A stretch of 64,000 nucleotides of DNA from Peronospora farinosa. Its lineage: Eukaryota; Oomycota; Peronosporomycetes; Peronosporales; Peronosporaceae. Shown here in pieces: positions 41,287-52,042 of this stretch; position 1 is the stretch's first letter; each line of letters opens with the position of its first letter. The stretch covers positions 124,001 to 188,000 of the forward strand of contig CANTFK010000055.1 of assembly GCA_947646735.1 (NCBI GenBank), read 5' to 3'. The notes under the pieces are model-generated. The model saw only the letters and a list, made by a program, of their open reading frames with translations. It searched no databases and was not told the DNA's origin. A program made the position numbers and the translations under genes.

Positions 41287-42812
41287 CGCCGGTATCGTTG
41301 CAGCGTTCAACTTGTTGAACGCGTGCACTATCCGCCACCCTCCTGTGGCCTTGCGCACACAGAAGGTCGGAGAGCTGTGAGGTGAAGTTGACTCCCTCAC
41401 ATGGCTCGCTGCTAGGCGATCGGCAAAGAACTTGTCGATCGCCTCGACCTGTTCCCGAGGCAGTGGCCACTGCTTCATGACACAATATTTTGTGCCAAGA
41501 ACAAGGTCGATCTCGTGTCGAGTACCTTTATCCTTAGGTAACTCGCACGGAACGGATTCAGGGAATACATCCTTGAATTCGACCAAATCCTTATACAAAG
41601 AATTTGACTTCAGCGACTCCCAGGATTGCGATGTATATCGCTCAATCCGAGTCTTCTCATCAAGGACACTCTCGTCCATTGATGAGCTGCTGAGAACCCG
41701 TTCGTTCTCGGCAAAAACTGTTGCTGACCGAATGTCAGTCATGTACTCGTCCTCTGCGACGAGCACACAGATCTGCTTAACTTTGCCACTACGCAGATCA
41801 CGCAAGAACCTTTTAGGTTCTAGCGTAGGCAACTGAGTTATCTCCGAAGTTAACTTCGGAGGCGCGATCAGATCAAGCGTATAAGCGCCTACATTTGATC
41901 CGTCATTAACCAAGACGTTCAACGTCTCGGTTACTTCCTGGGGACTTATTCCCTCAGGGCACTGGAGACTTATTTCCTCAGTGATTATTTCCTGGGGACT
42001 TATTCCCGCAGGCTCGATGGAACCTGTTCCATCGACTTCCTCTAGCTGTGGTGGCGCAACCACAGCGAGATCCTCTACGATCAACTCTCCAGTTGATCTA
42101 GGATTACCGTGTTGCCGCTTCTGGGCAACCGGTTTACTCTTCGGTGAATGCTGCCCTCTAGGCGAGCATTCATGTCCCGGTCCACTCGGCTTATTCAAGT
42201 GGTGGACCTTCGGCGCTGCCTGTGCTTGTGCACAGCCGCCGGCAGCTTGCTTCACAGCGTGACTGTCTGTCACGCTGAGTTCTTGTGCAGTCGTACTAAC
42301 GACCGAACCACAAGTGAGGCCATCACACTCACTCGTAGTACATTCACACGCTTGTGAACGCTCCAAGACATTAATCAGATGGCCATCTGATGAACAAGCG
42401 GCAGGCATCTTCACGGTTCGATGCTGCCAGCTGACCCATGGCTCATACCTTCTAGGCCATGGTAATCCTAGGATGACATCAAATTTGTCGTCCAGATCGA
42501 GTACGATGAAATCATCATCGTACTTTTTACCTTCAAGCGTGTAGTAAATTCCCACTACACGATTTTTACTGTTACGGATGCGCCAGTTGCAAGGCGCACC
42601 GTCATCCTCGTTGGAGGGGTCTCGCGCTCAACATATTTGAGCCTACGATCATCTAGCGATTGGCGTCGAACAACTTTGTTCGAAGCCCCACAATCAACTA
42701 GGGCGCGAAGTGACATGTTATTTGTCACTTCGATCTTCAATGTGATGAGGGATACCTCATCACTGGGAGCGGCAACACACAGTGACTGTGTGTTGGGAGC
42801 AACCTTCGTCAA
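41284..42812 (-). pseudogene. pol: D pol: protease, connector, RT N-terminus
   Basis: Protease region: LRALVDCGASNKVVRRQSL, an aspartic protease motif with Cys (DCGAS) where DTGA or DSGA is usual. A one- or two-base loss at about 42556 shifts the frame into 42555-41284, which has the family LDLDDKFDVILGLPWPRRYEPW flap and C-terminal motif. A long low-complexity connector follows (with repeated ISPQE and TEEISLQ phrases), then RHEIDLVLGTKYCVMKQWPLPREQV and RKATGGWRIVHAFNKLN of the RT fingers. It ends at the TAA at 41284-41286. Confidence 0.85.
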
Positions 42813-42862
42813 GAGTCCCGCGAACTCTCTTGACGTTGCTGGATCAGTAGGGCGCTCCGCCC

Positions 42863-44067
42863 CTACTGACCCCGACCGTTTTTTGATGGTCCACCACGTT
42901 GTTGCGATTTCGCAGCAACGTGGGACCCACGTCTCTGGCCCTTCTTGGCAGACGGTCGATCGTCACTCTCAGTGTTACGAGACACTGGGCGTGGGGCACT
43001 ACACTCATAAGCGTAGTGGCCCAACTTCTGACAGCGATTGCACTTTTGCAATCGCTTGTACCCTGGAGAGCGAGGTTGCTCGCTCTCTACATAGGAGAGG
43101 TCCATTGGTTCTGGACCTCCGCCCTCCTGTCGTCTCGGTGGACGATAGGACCCCGAGTGGACGTGAGCCTGTTGCAGGCTACAGTCCTCCTGTCCCGCTG
43201 AAGAGATCGCTTGGTCCAGCGATTCTAGCTCCAAGCGGAACAGGTGGGTCTTAACAGGACCATCTGTCAGACCCTTGATGAACACAGTAACCTGCGTGTG
43301 TTCATCGATTGGGTTCAGCACAATACAACTAACGAGGTATCGTACGTGTTGGGCGTAAGCGTGTATATCACGCTTACCCTGTTTCAAATTCAGGAGCTCA
43401 GCCCGAGCCCTAAATTCGGCGCGAGGCGGTTCAAACGTGTGTTTGAGCCGCGCGAAGACATCATACGTTGAGAAAACGTATGGGTCATGCAGTTTGAGCC
43501 CTAACGCCCAAGCTTTGACACGTCCTGCCAAGTTCGATATGGCAAACTTGACCTTCATCGCATCGTCATCGATGCCACGAGCCTCAATGGCATCGTCGAG
43601 CTCGACGAACCATCTCAACAAGGAGTCTCTTTCGACTGCCTTGTACTTGGAGACATCAATCTTCAAGGACTCGGGTTGACGTATACGGCAGCAACAGCAC
43701 TAGCCTGCTGTTGTCTCAACAGTTCGGACTGTTGAGCACCCTGCTGCATCAACAAGTCAGCTTGTTGAGCGCCTTGTTCTCTCAACAGGTCAACCTGTTG
43801 AGAACCTTGCTCCTGTAGCAAGGTGAGTTTCTTTACAACTTCGTCAAGTTCATGTTGTATGAACTTGGCGATGGTTGCATGTTGGTCGTCTCCGATAAGA
43901 GAGAGCAACATGGCACAAACGGCAGGGTTGCCGATGGTTTCAGCCATACGCTGAACCGCATTCCATTCGAGGTCACTCAAATGGCGGCAATCATCACGCG
44001 TTGCGTGATGACGTTCATCACCCGCTGATTCCATAGCGGGTGGTGCGGTGGTCGCTGAACGGACCAC
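42863..44067 (-). pseudogene. gag: D gag
   Basis: Two frames overlapping by a few bases: 44067-43663 and 43666-42863. The first has a Gln-rich periodic stretch (LLREQGAQQ, LLMQQGAQQ, LLRQQQ; about 43690-43830), probably a coiled-coil oligomerisation segment. The second is the capsid-like region (SLLRWFVELDDAIEARG, SNLAGRVKAWALGL, VFARLKHTFEPPRAEFRARAEL, LTDGPVKTHLFRL) and one intact zinc knuckle CNRCQKLGHYAYEC, with a basic tail. A single slip at the junction (about 43663-43670) could be a lesion or sequencing error. DNA of the Gln-rich stretch is itself a series of hairpins. Confidence 0.88.
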
Positions 44068-44081
44068 AAAGTGCTACCAGG

Positions 44082-44541
44082 TGTAGTGGGGCACCCTCCG
44101 ACTATACTGATTACAGTATAGTCTACTTTTACTGATTACAGTGAAAGCAGGTGACTTAAAGCCTTTCTTACTTAAAAAAGCAGAGGAAGCTTTACTTTGA
44201 AATAACACGCTTAGAAGTAGAGGAAAAGGAAACTGTATTTAATATAGTTTACGATCTAATAAAACTAATCTGTTGTAACCTATGTTAACTATATTAAACT
44301 ACAACTATGTATGTTGACAACTTGCCCTCCACTCATTGCGCGCGTCCATCGGTCATTGGTCAGCGCGTTGGTTGATATAATGGCCCATATCAACCAATGA
44401 GAGGGCATCTCCAACTTCAAGGAGATTAAGGAACAATATTATAGGAAAAGATAATATTGTCAAATATTATTAGTTATAATAATATTTTTATTGACACTTC
44501 ATATAAGTGCCAATATTATGTAACGGGCTCACCCCGTTACA
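44082..44541 (-). repeat. 5' LTR of GYP-D (recombinant)
   Basis: 460 bp, minus orientation. More similar to the solo LTR at 45452-45911 than to its own 3' LTR in the CTTAAAGCCTTTCTTAC block. It is followed by ACTGA (44542-44546), the reverse complement of the duplication that flanks the solo LTR, as expected if the two LTRs recombined. Confidence 0.92.
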
Positions 44542-45451
44542 ACTGACGTCATTTGATGACGCCTAGTCCCAGCTGGGCGTCATCCTCATTAATGTGAATA
44601 CACCTACATATATACTGGTCGGGTTGGGGTAACGCCCTCCCGGAAGGCCTGATCTAGCTTAATGCTAGTCAGGCCTTGGACGGACGCTTCGCGGTATCCG
44701 TCAGTTTAGGACGGGCCTCTCCCCCTCTTCAGACCTCTCTCTTGCCGCTCTCATCCCAGCCGCCAGTCAAGCCGCCACGATGTACGCCGCCACGCCCGAA
44801 GTCCCGTCATCTCCGCTTAGGTACGCTCGCATCATTATTTGTTCCACGGTGCAAGCAACAAGAGACCCTCCCTGGGTAGGACCTGTTGACAAGATAGACA
44901 TATAAGGGATTCAAGCAAGAAACCTACCGCTGGAAACCGCCGTCGACTGGCCCCAGACCTGCACCTCCTTTGCCGGTGTGCAACGGATCGTGCAGCCTGG
45001 ACGGCCTTCAGCGCGGCGCATATAGCGCGCGCCGCTTAATGGACCCTGGCGAGAGTAGGGAGAAATGTAGAGAAGAGAGATAACCCGACGCATGCGGAAG
45101 TTGAGCCACTTTGGTGGCAAGACGGCTCGCGTAACGCGTTAACATACATACATACACCTACATATGCAAGGGTGTGACACATGATGTGTCTCACCCGAGC
45201 GACAGGTCTTAAATACTTACGTACCTTTTAAGACCTGCCCGTTAAGTATCGCATACTTAACGGGTACGTGTAACGTTGAGCTTGTTACATCCGCTCTAAG
45301 CCGCCGGCAACAGTTTGGTTCGGCGCTTAAGCGACCGACCACGCAACCACCACACACGGAGGTAAGACGGTATAACCGCTTCCTCGCGCTGCTTGAAGGT
45401 GTGCCCGCGTAGTACGTGGCAGATTCTTTACGAAGCGCCCGTCTACAATAG
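44542..45451. other. Inverted 910-bp segment between two D LTRs
   Basis: Lies between oppositely oriented D LTRs. Its left end ACTGA and right end AATAG are reverse complements of TCAGT (right of the solo LTR) and CTATT (left of GYP-D). Flipped back, its ends also restore the missing left half of the C2 LTR (GACGCCCAGCTGGGACTAGGCGTCATC leads into the sequence after the solo LTR). Contents: C-type LTR pieces at both ends and a foreign insert at about 44616-45143. Confidence 0.88.
44616..45143. repeat. Possible solo LTR-like insertion F within C2 LTR
   Basis: GC-rich 528-bp block, TGGTCGGGTT to GTTAACA, interrupting C-type LTR sequence. Its outer context repeats (CACCTACATAT on both sides), as after an insertion, but no exact 4-6-bp duplication adjoins the proposed ends (TATAC and TACAT). 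It contains GCTTAATGC-type hairpins and a 67-codon Pro/Ser-rich ORF of no clear meaning. Confidence 0.4.
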
Positions 45452-45911
45452 TGTAACGGGGCGAGCCCGTTACATAATATTGACACTTATATGAAGTGTC
45501 AATAAAAATATTATTATAACTAATAATATTTGACAATATTATCTTTTCCTATAATATTGTTCCTTAATCTCCTTGAAGTTGGAGATGCCCTCTCATTGGT
45601 TGATATGGGCCATTATATCAACCAACGCGCTGACCAATGACCGATGGACGCGCGCAATGAGTGGAGGGCAAGTTGTCAACATACATAGTTGTAGTTTAAT
45701 ATAGTTAACATAGGTTACAACAGATTAGTTTTATTAGATCGTAAACTATATTAAATACAGTTTCCTTTTCCTCTACTTCTAAGCGTGTTATTTCAAAGTA
45801 AAGCTTCCTCTGCTTTTTTAAGTAAGAAAGGCTTTAAGTCACCTGCTTTCACTGTAATCAGTGAAAGTAGACTATACTGTAATCAGTATAGTCGGAGGGT
45901 GCCCCATTACA
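45452..45911 (+). repeat. Solo LTR of GYP-D in the C2 LTR
   Basis: 460 bp, plus orientation, nearly identical to 44082-44541 in reverse. Right flank TCAGT (45912-45916); the left copy now sits at 44542-44546 as ACTGA. It originally interrupted the C2 LTR. Confidence 0.92.
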
Positions 45912-46357
45912 TCAGTCAGTTACGTCATTGAGCGAGCTTAAATATATTTAATCTCGCACGTTGGGATGCGCATCTATAGAGATGGCACCCATCATTATAC
46001 ATTAACCAATCAGTATTTAGATTTATATATAGTTAAATCCATTAAATATAAATCAGTCTTGAATTTGCTAAACACCGAAACATCACGCACGAGAAGCTGA
46101 CAATATTCTACGTGACGTCGGTGCCTTCTTGTCTTAGAAGCTCGTTGCACTCTCTCTTAAGCGAGAGGAAACTGGTGATACGACTGCTTAAGCAGTCGAT
46201 TAACCGCATAACCACCCTCGCACGCGAAGGTAAGACGGTCTAACCGCTTCCTCGCTTGTGCTGACGGTGTATGCTAGTAGCACGAGGCAACTTCGTAGAA
46301 GTGCCCGTCTACACTTGGTATCACTAGTAGTCCTTCCCACGACCCGTCTCTCTGAGC

Positions 46358-47762
46358 GTGCGTGTGGTTAAGATGGTCCTTAATATGGACAGGAGTGACT
46401 TCCCTCACCTCTCCCAACATCATAGGGAAATGGCAGAGCATATGGCGCAGGGAATTGGTGAACAAGCCCTTGTTAACCTCTTGCATTGTCCTCCTGAGCA
46501 ACATGTTGCTCAGTTGGAGCAATTTGAGGCGTTTGTGCTCAGACAGTGTAGAAACGCGTCCGAGGTAAACAGCCAAGCCACCGCCGAGTCCATCACTAAG
46601 ACTCAGGATGAGCTTAGGCTTGAGCAGTCACGTAATGAGGCGCTAAACAGAACTGTTGAGACGCTCTCTGCCCGGCCTACCCAACCGAGGCCCATTCGTA
46701 TGGACCCTCCGAAGTTCGATGGAACTAGCCCTCACACGATCGTTCACTGGCTATTAGCAGTTGAGAAATGTGGAATGGCGCAGCTCATCGAAGACGACAC
46801 CAGAATTGTGTCGTATGCCATGTGGCAAAGCGTCAGAGTGGGCATACTCTGCGCTGACGGCATATGCTGATGCATTTCCATCATGGGCGATCTTTAAGTC
46901 AAAGATACGCGCCATGTACCAGCCGCCTAACAACGAAGTGTTGCGTATGACGCTTCTTTGGAGCATGTAACGGCCTAAGGACCCGTTATCGTCTTACACT
47001 AAAGGGGCGTTGAGGAAGCGCTCTTAATTGACTCGTAAATATAACTCTGTTTCATTTTTGTTTTAATTTTAATTCGCAGTAAGTGCGAATATGTCCCTAG
47101 CTCATGGGAACCACTCAATATGGAAGTCAATTTATTATTGGCTAATGATTGGGTCTGGCACCCCAATAATAAACCAATAATAAAATGACGCGCAGTATCC
47201 GCTAATCGGATACTGCCCTATGCCTACTTATGTAATAATGTATTAATTCTATAACTATTCATGTAATAGGTTGGCCCATTTCAGAGCACGACAGGCCAAA
47301 CGCTCTCTGTAAGAATTTGTGCAGGAGATGCGTTTGCTGTCGGCGTCCATTAATGGGGAACCGATACCAGAACGTATCAAGGTGGCCACGTTCATGAATG
47401 GACTTAGGCACGGCCCATCGCGTCAGGTCCTTTTTCAAAAGGTGCCAGCGACGATGGAAGAGGCAATTGACATTGCCTTAGTTGTGGAGCAATCCTACAA
47501 CAGCGCCTCGGCGACAGCCTATTACAGGCCGTCGGCCGAAAGGTCTGATGCCACTCCTATGGAGTTAGGCAATGCAGATGTGATCTGCTGCAAGTGCGGC
47601 AAGCGAGGCCATATGATGGCTCGCTGCTATGCCAAAGTAGCTGCTGGTGCTAAGGCAGCCAGCAAAAGGTCTCCCGACCCGAAGGGTGGTTCGAAGAATC
47701 GTGCACGACGCACGGGTTCAGCACCTGCCCAAGATGGGTCGGGAAATGCGAGAGCGCAGTAG
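46358..47762 (+). pseudogene. gag: C2 gag, interrupted by solo LTR E
   Basis: Starts MDRSDFPHLSQHH as in C1 (46358-46870), loses about 14 bases near 46822 (C1 SNLRGKASEW), continues in a second frame (GKASEWAYSALTAYADAF) to the solo LTR at 46966, and resumes after it (47319-47762) with EMRLLSASINGEPIPERIK, EEAIDIALVVEQSYN and an intact CCHC knuckle CCKCGKRGHMMARC plus basic tail. Confidence 0.88.
46966..47283 (+). repeat. Solo LTR E in C2 gag
   Basis: 318 bp, TGTAACGGCC to CCCATTTCA, flanked by exact 5-bp duplications GAGCA (46961-46965 and 47284-47288). C1 gag is uninterrupted at this point, so the boundaries are certain. It carries hairpins of the D style, such as CAGTATCCG/CGGATACTG and ATTCGCA/TGCGAAT. 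Strand assignment is by convention only. Confidence 0.85.
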
Positions 47763-47812
47763 GGGCGGGATGCCCTACTGTCGCGGACTCTGAAGCTACC
47801 CCTAAGTTCAGA

Positions 47813-48319
47813 GTGATCGAACAAATGGTTAGCATAGTCCCTGAGGTTCCGAAAGGTCGGACCTCAACCCTTTTGGTCTATAGCGCTCGAGTACGAGGCT
47901 ATGACCAAGTGATGACCCTTCTCGTGGATTCGGGTGCATCACAGAACTTTGCGAAACTCGCGGCTCTGAAAAAGAGACCGGCGAGTTATGAGTCGCTTTG
48001 CCAGGATGGCAAGCGAAAATAGACGACCATTCTTTTAGCAAACGGCGCGTTCGTAAAATCAGAGGGAGCTCAAGTTGAACTCGCCCTCAGTTTCAGTTAC
48101 TTCTCTTGTAACGAGAGCTCACAGTGCTAGGTATGGAGAGTCCGTATGACCTCATCCTAGGCATGCCTTGGTTGGCTAAACACCAAACATGGATAGACTG
48201 GCGTACACGCACAGTAGCTAGCTCTACGCAAGACACCGGAAAGGATGTGCTCATGCGAGAGGCTTATGTGGTTGATGCTTTGTCCAACTCATTCGAAGGT
48301 GCGATGACGGTATGTCAAT
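47813..48319 (+). pseudogene. pol: C2 protease fragment
   Basis: LLVDSGASQNFAKLAAL (47813-48022), then after a frame break LGMESPYDLILGMPWLAKHQTW (48124-48319), as in C1. It is ended by the A2 LTR at 48320, immediately after CAAT. Confidence 0.85.
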
Positions 48320-49391
48320 TGTGGTGAAGTGCTAATTTTGTGATGTGGAGGTCCCAGACTCCAGTTGGATTCAGAGTATAGGCCGTGGGTCAGGGACAGG
48401 GGACCAGAGAGACAGGGGCCTCGAAGGGGGGCGACCGTTGGTGGAGGACAATCCGCAGAGACCGCCGAAGAAAATTCAGTATCAGGGTACCGGTTAACCG
48501 GTACCAAAGGGAGTTGATCATGGCCGCTTATTGATCGACCTGGCCCCTCGTTGGTAGGCCCGGGTCCCTCATTGATAGACCCGGTCTCCCATTGGTCGAC
48601 CCGGTCCCTCGTTGGTCGACCCAGTCCCTCATCGGTCGACCCGGTCCCTCATCAGTCGACCTCGGCCCCTCGGGGTTCAGCTACTCCTGACCAGTTAATA
48701 CAAGGATCAGACCAGTCGACGCAAGGAATCAGAGCTTCAGGCAAGGATAGAGTAAAGGAGTTAAAAGGATAGGACTATATTAAATACTACTCAATTTGCG
48801 ATCTACGTGGCACGACTCCGTCACCCAAGAAGAACTTGCTCTAAGTTACTCACTGTTCCGGGAAAGGATATATATTTTGGCCCCCGTCGAAGACAGTTGT
48901 GTAGCGAAGCTCAAGTACGAATAGAGCTCCAGGATATATTTGGCCTGTGAGCTCGTTCGAGTAGCAACACCCCCCAAGACTCGCTATCGGAAGCGGTCTC
49001 CCTTACCTCACGGTCCGGGAGCAAAGTAAAGGCCATGAGTTTAATACCCTGAAGCAAGAAGGAAAAGGTCAGGGACGACAAGCTCCCTGAAGAATTTGGC
49101 TCTAAGTCCACTCTCGACAAGGTCGACCGAGTGGCCACCTACCCGAGTGGCCACCTACCGGCCCACCGAGTGAAGCATATCCACTCAAGGCCCGCCAGGT
49201 CTACCTCCCTCAAGGCAGACATCTACATCCTCACCAAGTCTTTCGAAGAGTGCAACCCGCCAGCCGACGGGTACACAAGGTGAGAGAAGGTTCATACGCG
49301 GCATCGGGGTACCCCCTCCGACAGTCGGCAGTCCGGCACAGTGAGTGGTTCGGGGTCTCATCATACTATTTTGAGAACCCACTCCACCACA
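48320..49391 (+). repeat. 5' LTR of A2
   Basis: 1072 bp with A termini. The U3 minisatellite (about 48536-48672) has roughly seven units. A duplicated CGAGTGGCCACCTACC (around 49127-49158) distinguishes it from A1. Confidence 0.92.
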
Positions 49392-49455
49392 ATGGTGCGC
49401 GTGCCCGGATCTTCGGAAGACGCGGGATTTCACCGCGAGTCCCAAGAAGATAAAG

Positions 49456-50514
49456 ATGCTTATGTCAAGAAAAAAAGGAGCACATGACAGAAGAGTCACT
49501 GGAAGACCGATCGCCAGTGACTCAAAAAGAAAAAATACAAAGGATCGAAGGACCGACCGGGCCTTGGGAGGGGCCTGGTTCAACATGGTCGAGGTTGAAT
49601 TTAATGAAGAGAAACCTAAATACCCTCTCTATGTCCTCGTTGAGGACACCTTGGGTCATGACGCCTATCATGATCCAGAGGACCATCAGCCGACGGTGAA
49701 AACCGAGAGGCTAAGGTCCCCAAAAAAACAACAAAACAAGATCGCGCAATCCAAGCCGACCAAGTTCCGGATGAAGGCGCCCGGAAACAGGCCCCGAGAA
49801 GTCAGGAATGGGTTGATTAAGATTCAGAAGGATCACGTCGATCACTACATTTTGACGGTGGACGACCCGGAGCTAGCAGACAAGTTGACTATGTTGCGTC
49901 TGGCGGACGTGGAAGAATTGGAGGAAGCATTGACAGCATGTCAGCGGACGAAAGCACGACGAGGCAAGATGCTGTTTGGATCAAACAAGATTCGTCAGAA
50001 GGCACCGGCACTACCGGACAGACCAAGAGATATGAACCGCCGCTCCATACATGCAGTACGGACGCCCCTGGAAGACTCGAGCTCTGAAGATTCCAGTCCA
50101 GACTCCTCGGAGAATGAGGGAGATCTAAGACGAGTCTATTTTATGGAGAAGGAAGCGGGGAGGGACCCAAGTGTGAGGCTCTCAAAGAATCTATCGACTA
50201 GAGAGGCCGACCAACATCGCCAGGCAGTAGACCAGCGACCCGGCCCATCATCAGCGACCCCAAACACGAGATGTGCATATTGCGGGTCCAAGAAACATGG
50301 AGACCTGAATTGCTGGAAAAGATTGACCTGCGACCGCTGTGGAAGAAAGGGTCACCCGTCTGATCGCTGCCTGTTTGTATGCCGGGGTTGTGAAGAGATT
50401 CACGAGATTGAGAAGTGCCAGATGGAGGAGTTCTATAATTTGTTCCGTCAATGGTACAACCCAGCCAAGCATGCAGGGATGTTCCCGGAGAAACTCGAGA
50501 AGATGGCAAATTAG
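49456..50514 (+). pseudogene. gag: A2 gag with internal deletion
   Basis: Same start as A1 gag, then about 1.4 kb (A1 12931 to about 14355) is missing at 49790, joining KFRMKAPGN to IKIQKDHVDHYILTVDD in one open frame. The capsid region is lost but the zinc knuckles are intact, including CDRCGRKGHPSDRC. It ends at TAG (50512-50514) with pol in the -1 frame (50451-51173). A 352-residue protein could in principle be made, but without a capsid core. Confidence 0.88.
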
Positions 50515-51885
50515 GACGCTCGCCAGGTTGGAATCTGGTACAAGCCGAGCGTTCTAATTGCTGCATCTTTGCATATGTGGAGAAACAGCCCAAGGAGGAG
50601 ACGGGTATTCCAGTTAAAATTGGAAATATATCGAAGATTGGAAAATACCCTGTGGTCCATGTTGCATCTTTGAATAAGCCTAATACCTTTGCTCGAGAAA
50701 GTTCAGTAATGGAGTTGGACTTATTGCCAGGCGAGTCTAGGGGGTACTGGAAATACCACGGCCCTACTAAATGGTTCAGGCAAGCGAAAGCCTCTGGAAA
50801 GGTCAACAACGACCATGCAAATTTGTTGTTCGATACTGGTGCCGAGATATCCATTCTGGATATCGCCTTTGCTCGTAAGGTAGGCTGCCAAATTGATGAA
50901 AGCGAACGACAAGAATGTATTGGTATTGTAGAATTCGTATATACTACGGAGGGACGCACTCGCATCAAGGTCACTCTGAATAGGAACTTGGTGTACATCT
51001 TTAAGGTGTGGGTAGGCCCTATGGTAGGCCAAGATGCAATTTTGGGGATGGACTTCATGGTCCCAGCCGGTATCCGGTTAGACTTGGCATACGGAACCCT
51101 CTGTCTCCTCGGTGAAGTTCGAGTACAATTGACCGGGAGAAGGACGCTTACAATACTCGAGTATCGGATGTGAAGCTGGGTCGGTATGTACAGATACCTG
51201 TTGGAGGATGTACGGAAGTGCCTCTCAAAAGGTCGACCTCAGAACAGTGGAAATTGTGGGTCACGAGAGGCGAACGATGGGTGACCACCATGATACAAGG
51301 GATAGGGCGTCGACCGATTTTGAAGGTAACCAATGTCAGCCCTCGCCCCTTAACATTGCATGAAGATACCAAGATAGGTATGTGTTTGACCAGGAATCAA
51401 GTTCCGAGAACGCCAGGGTTTGTATCGGTAGGCTCTCGAAGATATGCAAAATGGCTAAATCTGGCTTACGAATCTACCACTGACCAGGTCGACCATCAAG
51501 TCGAACCAACAGAGGAGGAAGAGGGGCCAATAGCGGAGAGACCAGAGTATAAGACTCCGCACATCAACCGGTACCCGACAGAGAAGAACAACCGTGCGAA
51601 GAGAAAGTGAATTGGCAGGAAGGGTCTACCCAGGAACATGGCACATCAACCGGTACCCAACAGAGAAGAACAACCGTGCGAAGAGAAAGTGAATTGGCAG
51701 GAGGGGTCTACCCAGGAACGGAGTGTATCTAAAGAAGACCTACCTGCAGTGATCACTAGCGATGAGAAGGAAGCCAAACTGGTAGATTTGTTACAGGCAG
51801 GTGACCAGGTGTGTTCTTTCGAGAGTGAGGAACTTTGGGCCGAGGACATAAATAGAAGTATGGGCTTTCATACTAAAAGCTGACT
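50515..51885 (+). pseudogene. pol: A2 pol: protease and connector
   Basis: Protease open (50451-51173) with FDTGAEISILDIAFARKVG, VYIFKVWVGPMVGQDAILGMDFMVPAGIRLD and VQLTGRRTL, more complete than in A1. The connector (51170-51883) has LHEDTKIGMCLTRNQVP and FVSVGSRRYAKW. The 82-bp tandem duplication seen in A1 recurs here at 51560-51723. Confidence 0.88.
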
Positions 51886-52042
51886 CTTCACCTAAAGATT
51901 TTGGACTGGAGTACATACAGATCCCTGATCCGGATGAAAATACTCCTGAGGAGGTAAACCGGTTATGACAAATAATATGGAAGAAACGACATCTGCTGAT
52001 GGGCAAAGGTAACGCCTTACCCCCGGCCGCCCGAGGAGCGAT

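Larger units (their letters stand above)
36365..44541 (-). mobile_element. GYP-D: nearly complete chromodomain Ty3/gypsy element
   Basis: 8.2-kb element transcribed on the minus strand: 5' LTR 44082-44541, PBS (CTGGTAGCAC) next to it, gag, protease, RT, RNase H, integrase with chromodomain (to 37963), an antisense ORF (36874 onwards), polypurine tract (complement of the C-run at 36829-36837) and 3' LTR 36365-36824. The left target duplication is CTATT; its partner is found inverted at 45447-45451 because the right flank was flipped. Throughout, LTR and coding DNA are filled with short inverted repeats. A few stops and frameshifts make this copy defective but young. Confidence 0.95.
45912..48319 (+). 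mobile_element. GYP-C2: 5' part of a Ty3/gypsy element
   Basis: Plus-strand counterpart of C1: LTR end (45912-46313), PBS TTGGTATCAC (46315-46324), gag (46358-47762, interrupted by solo LTR E), and protease (47813-48319), where A2 has inserted. The left part of the LTR was moved by the inversion at 44542-45451. C1 sequence at the equivalent point is continuous across CAAT, confirming the A2 insertion point. Confidence 0.88.
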
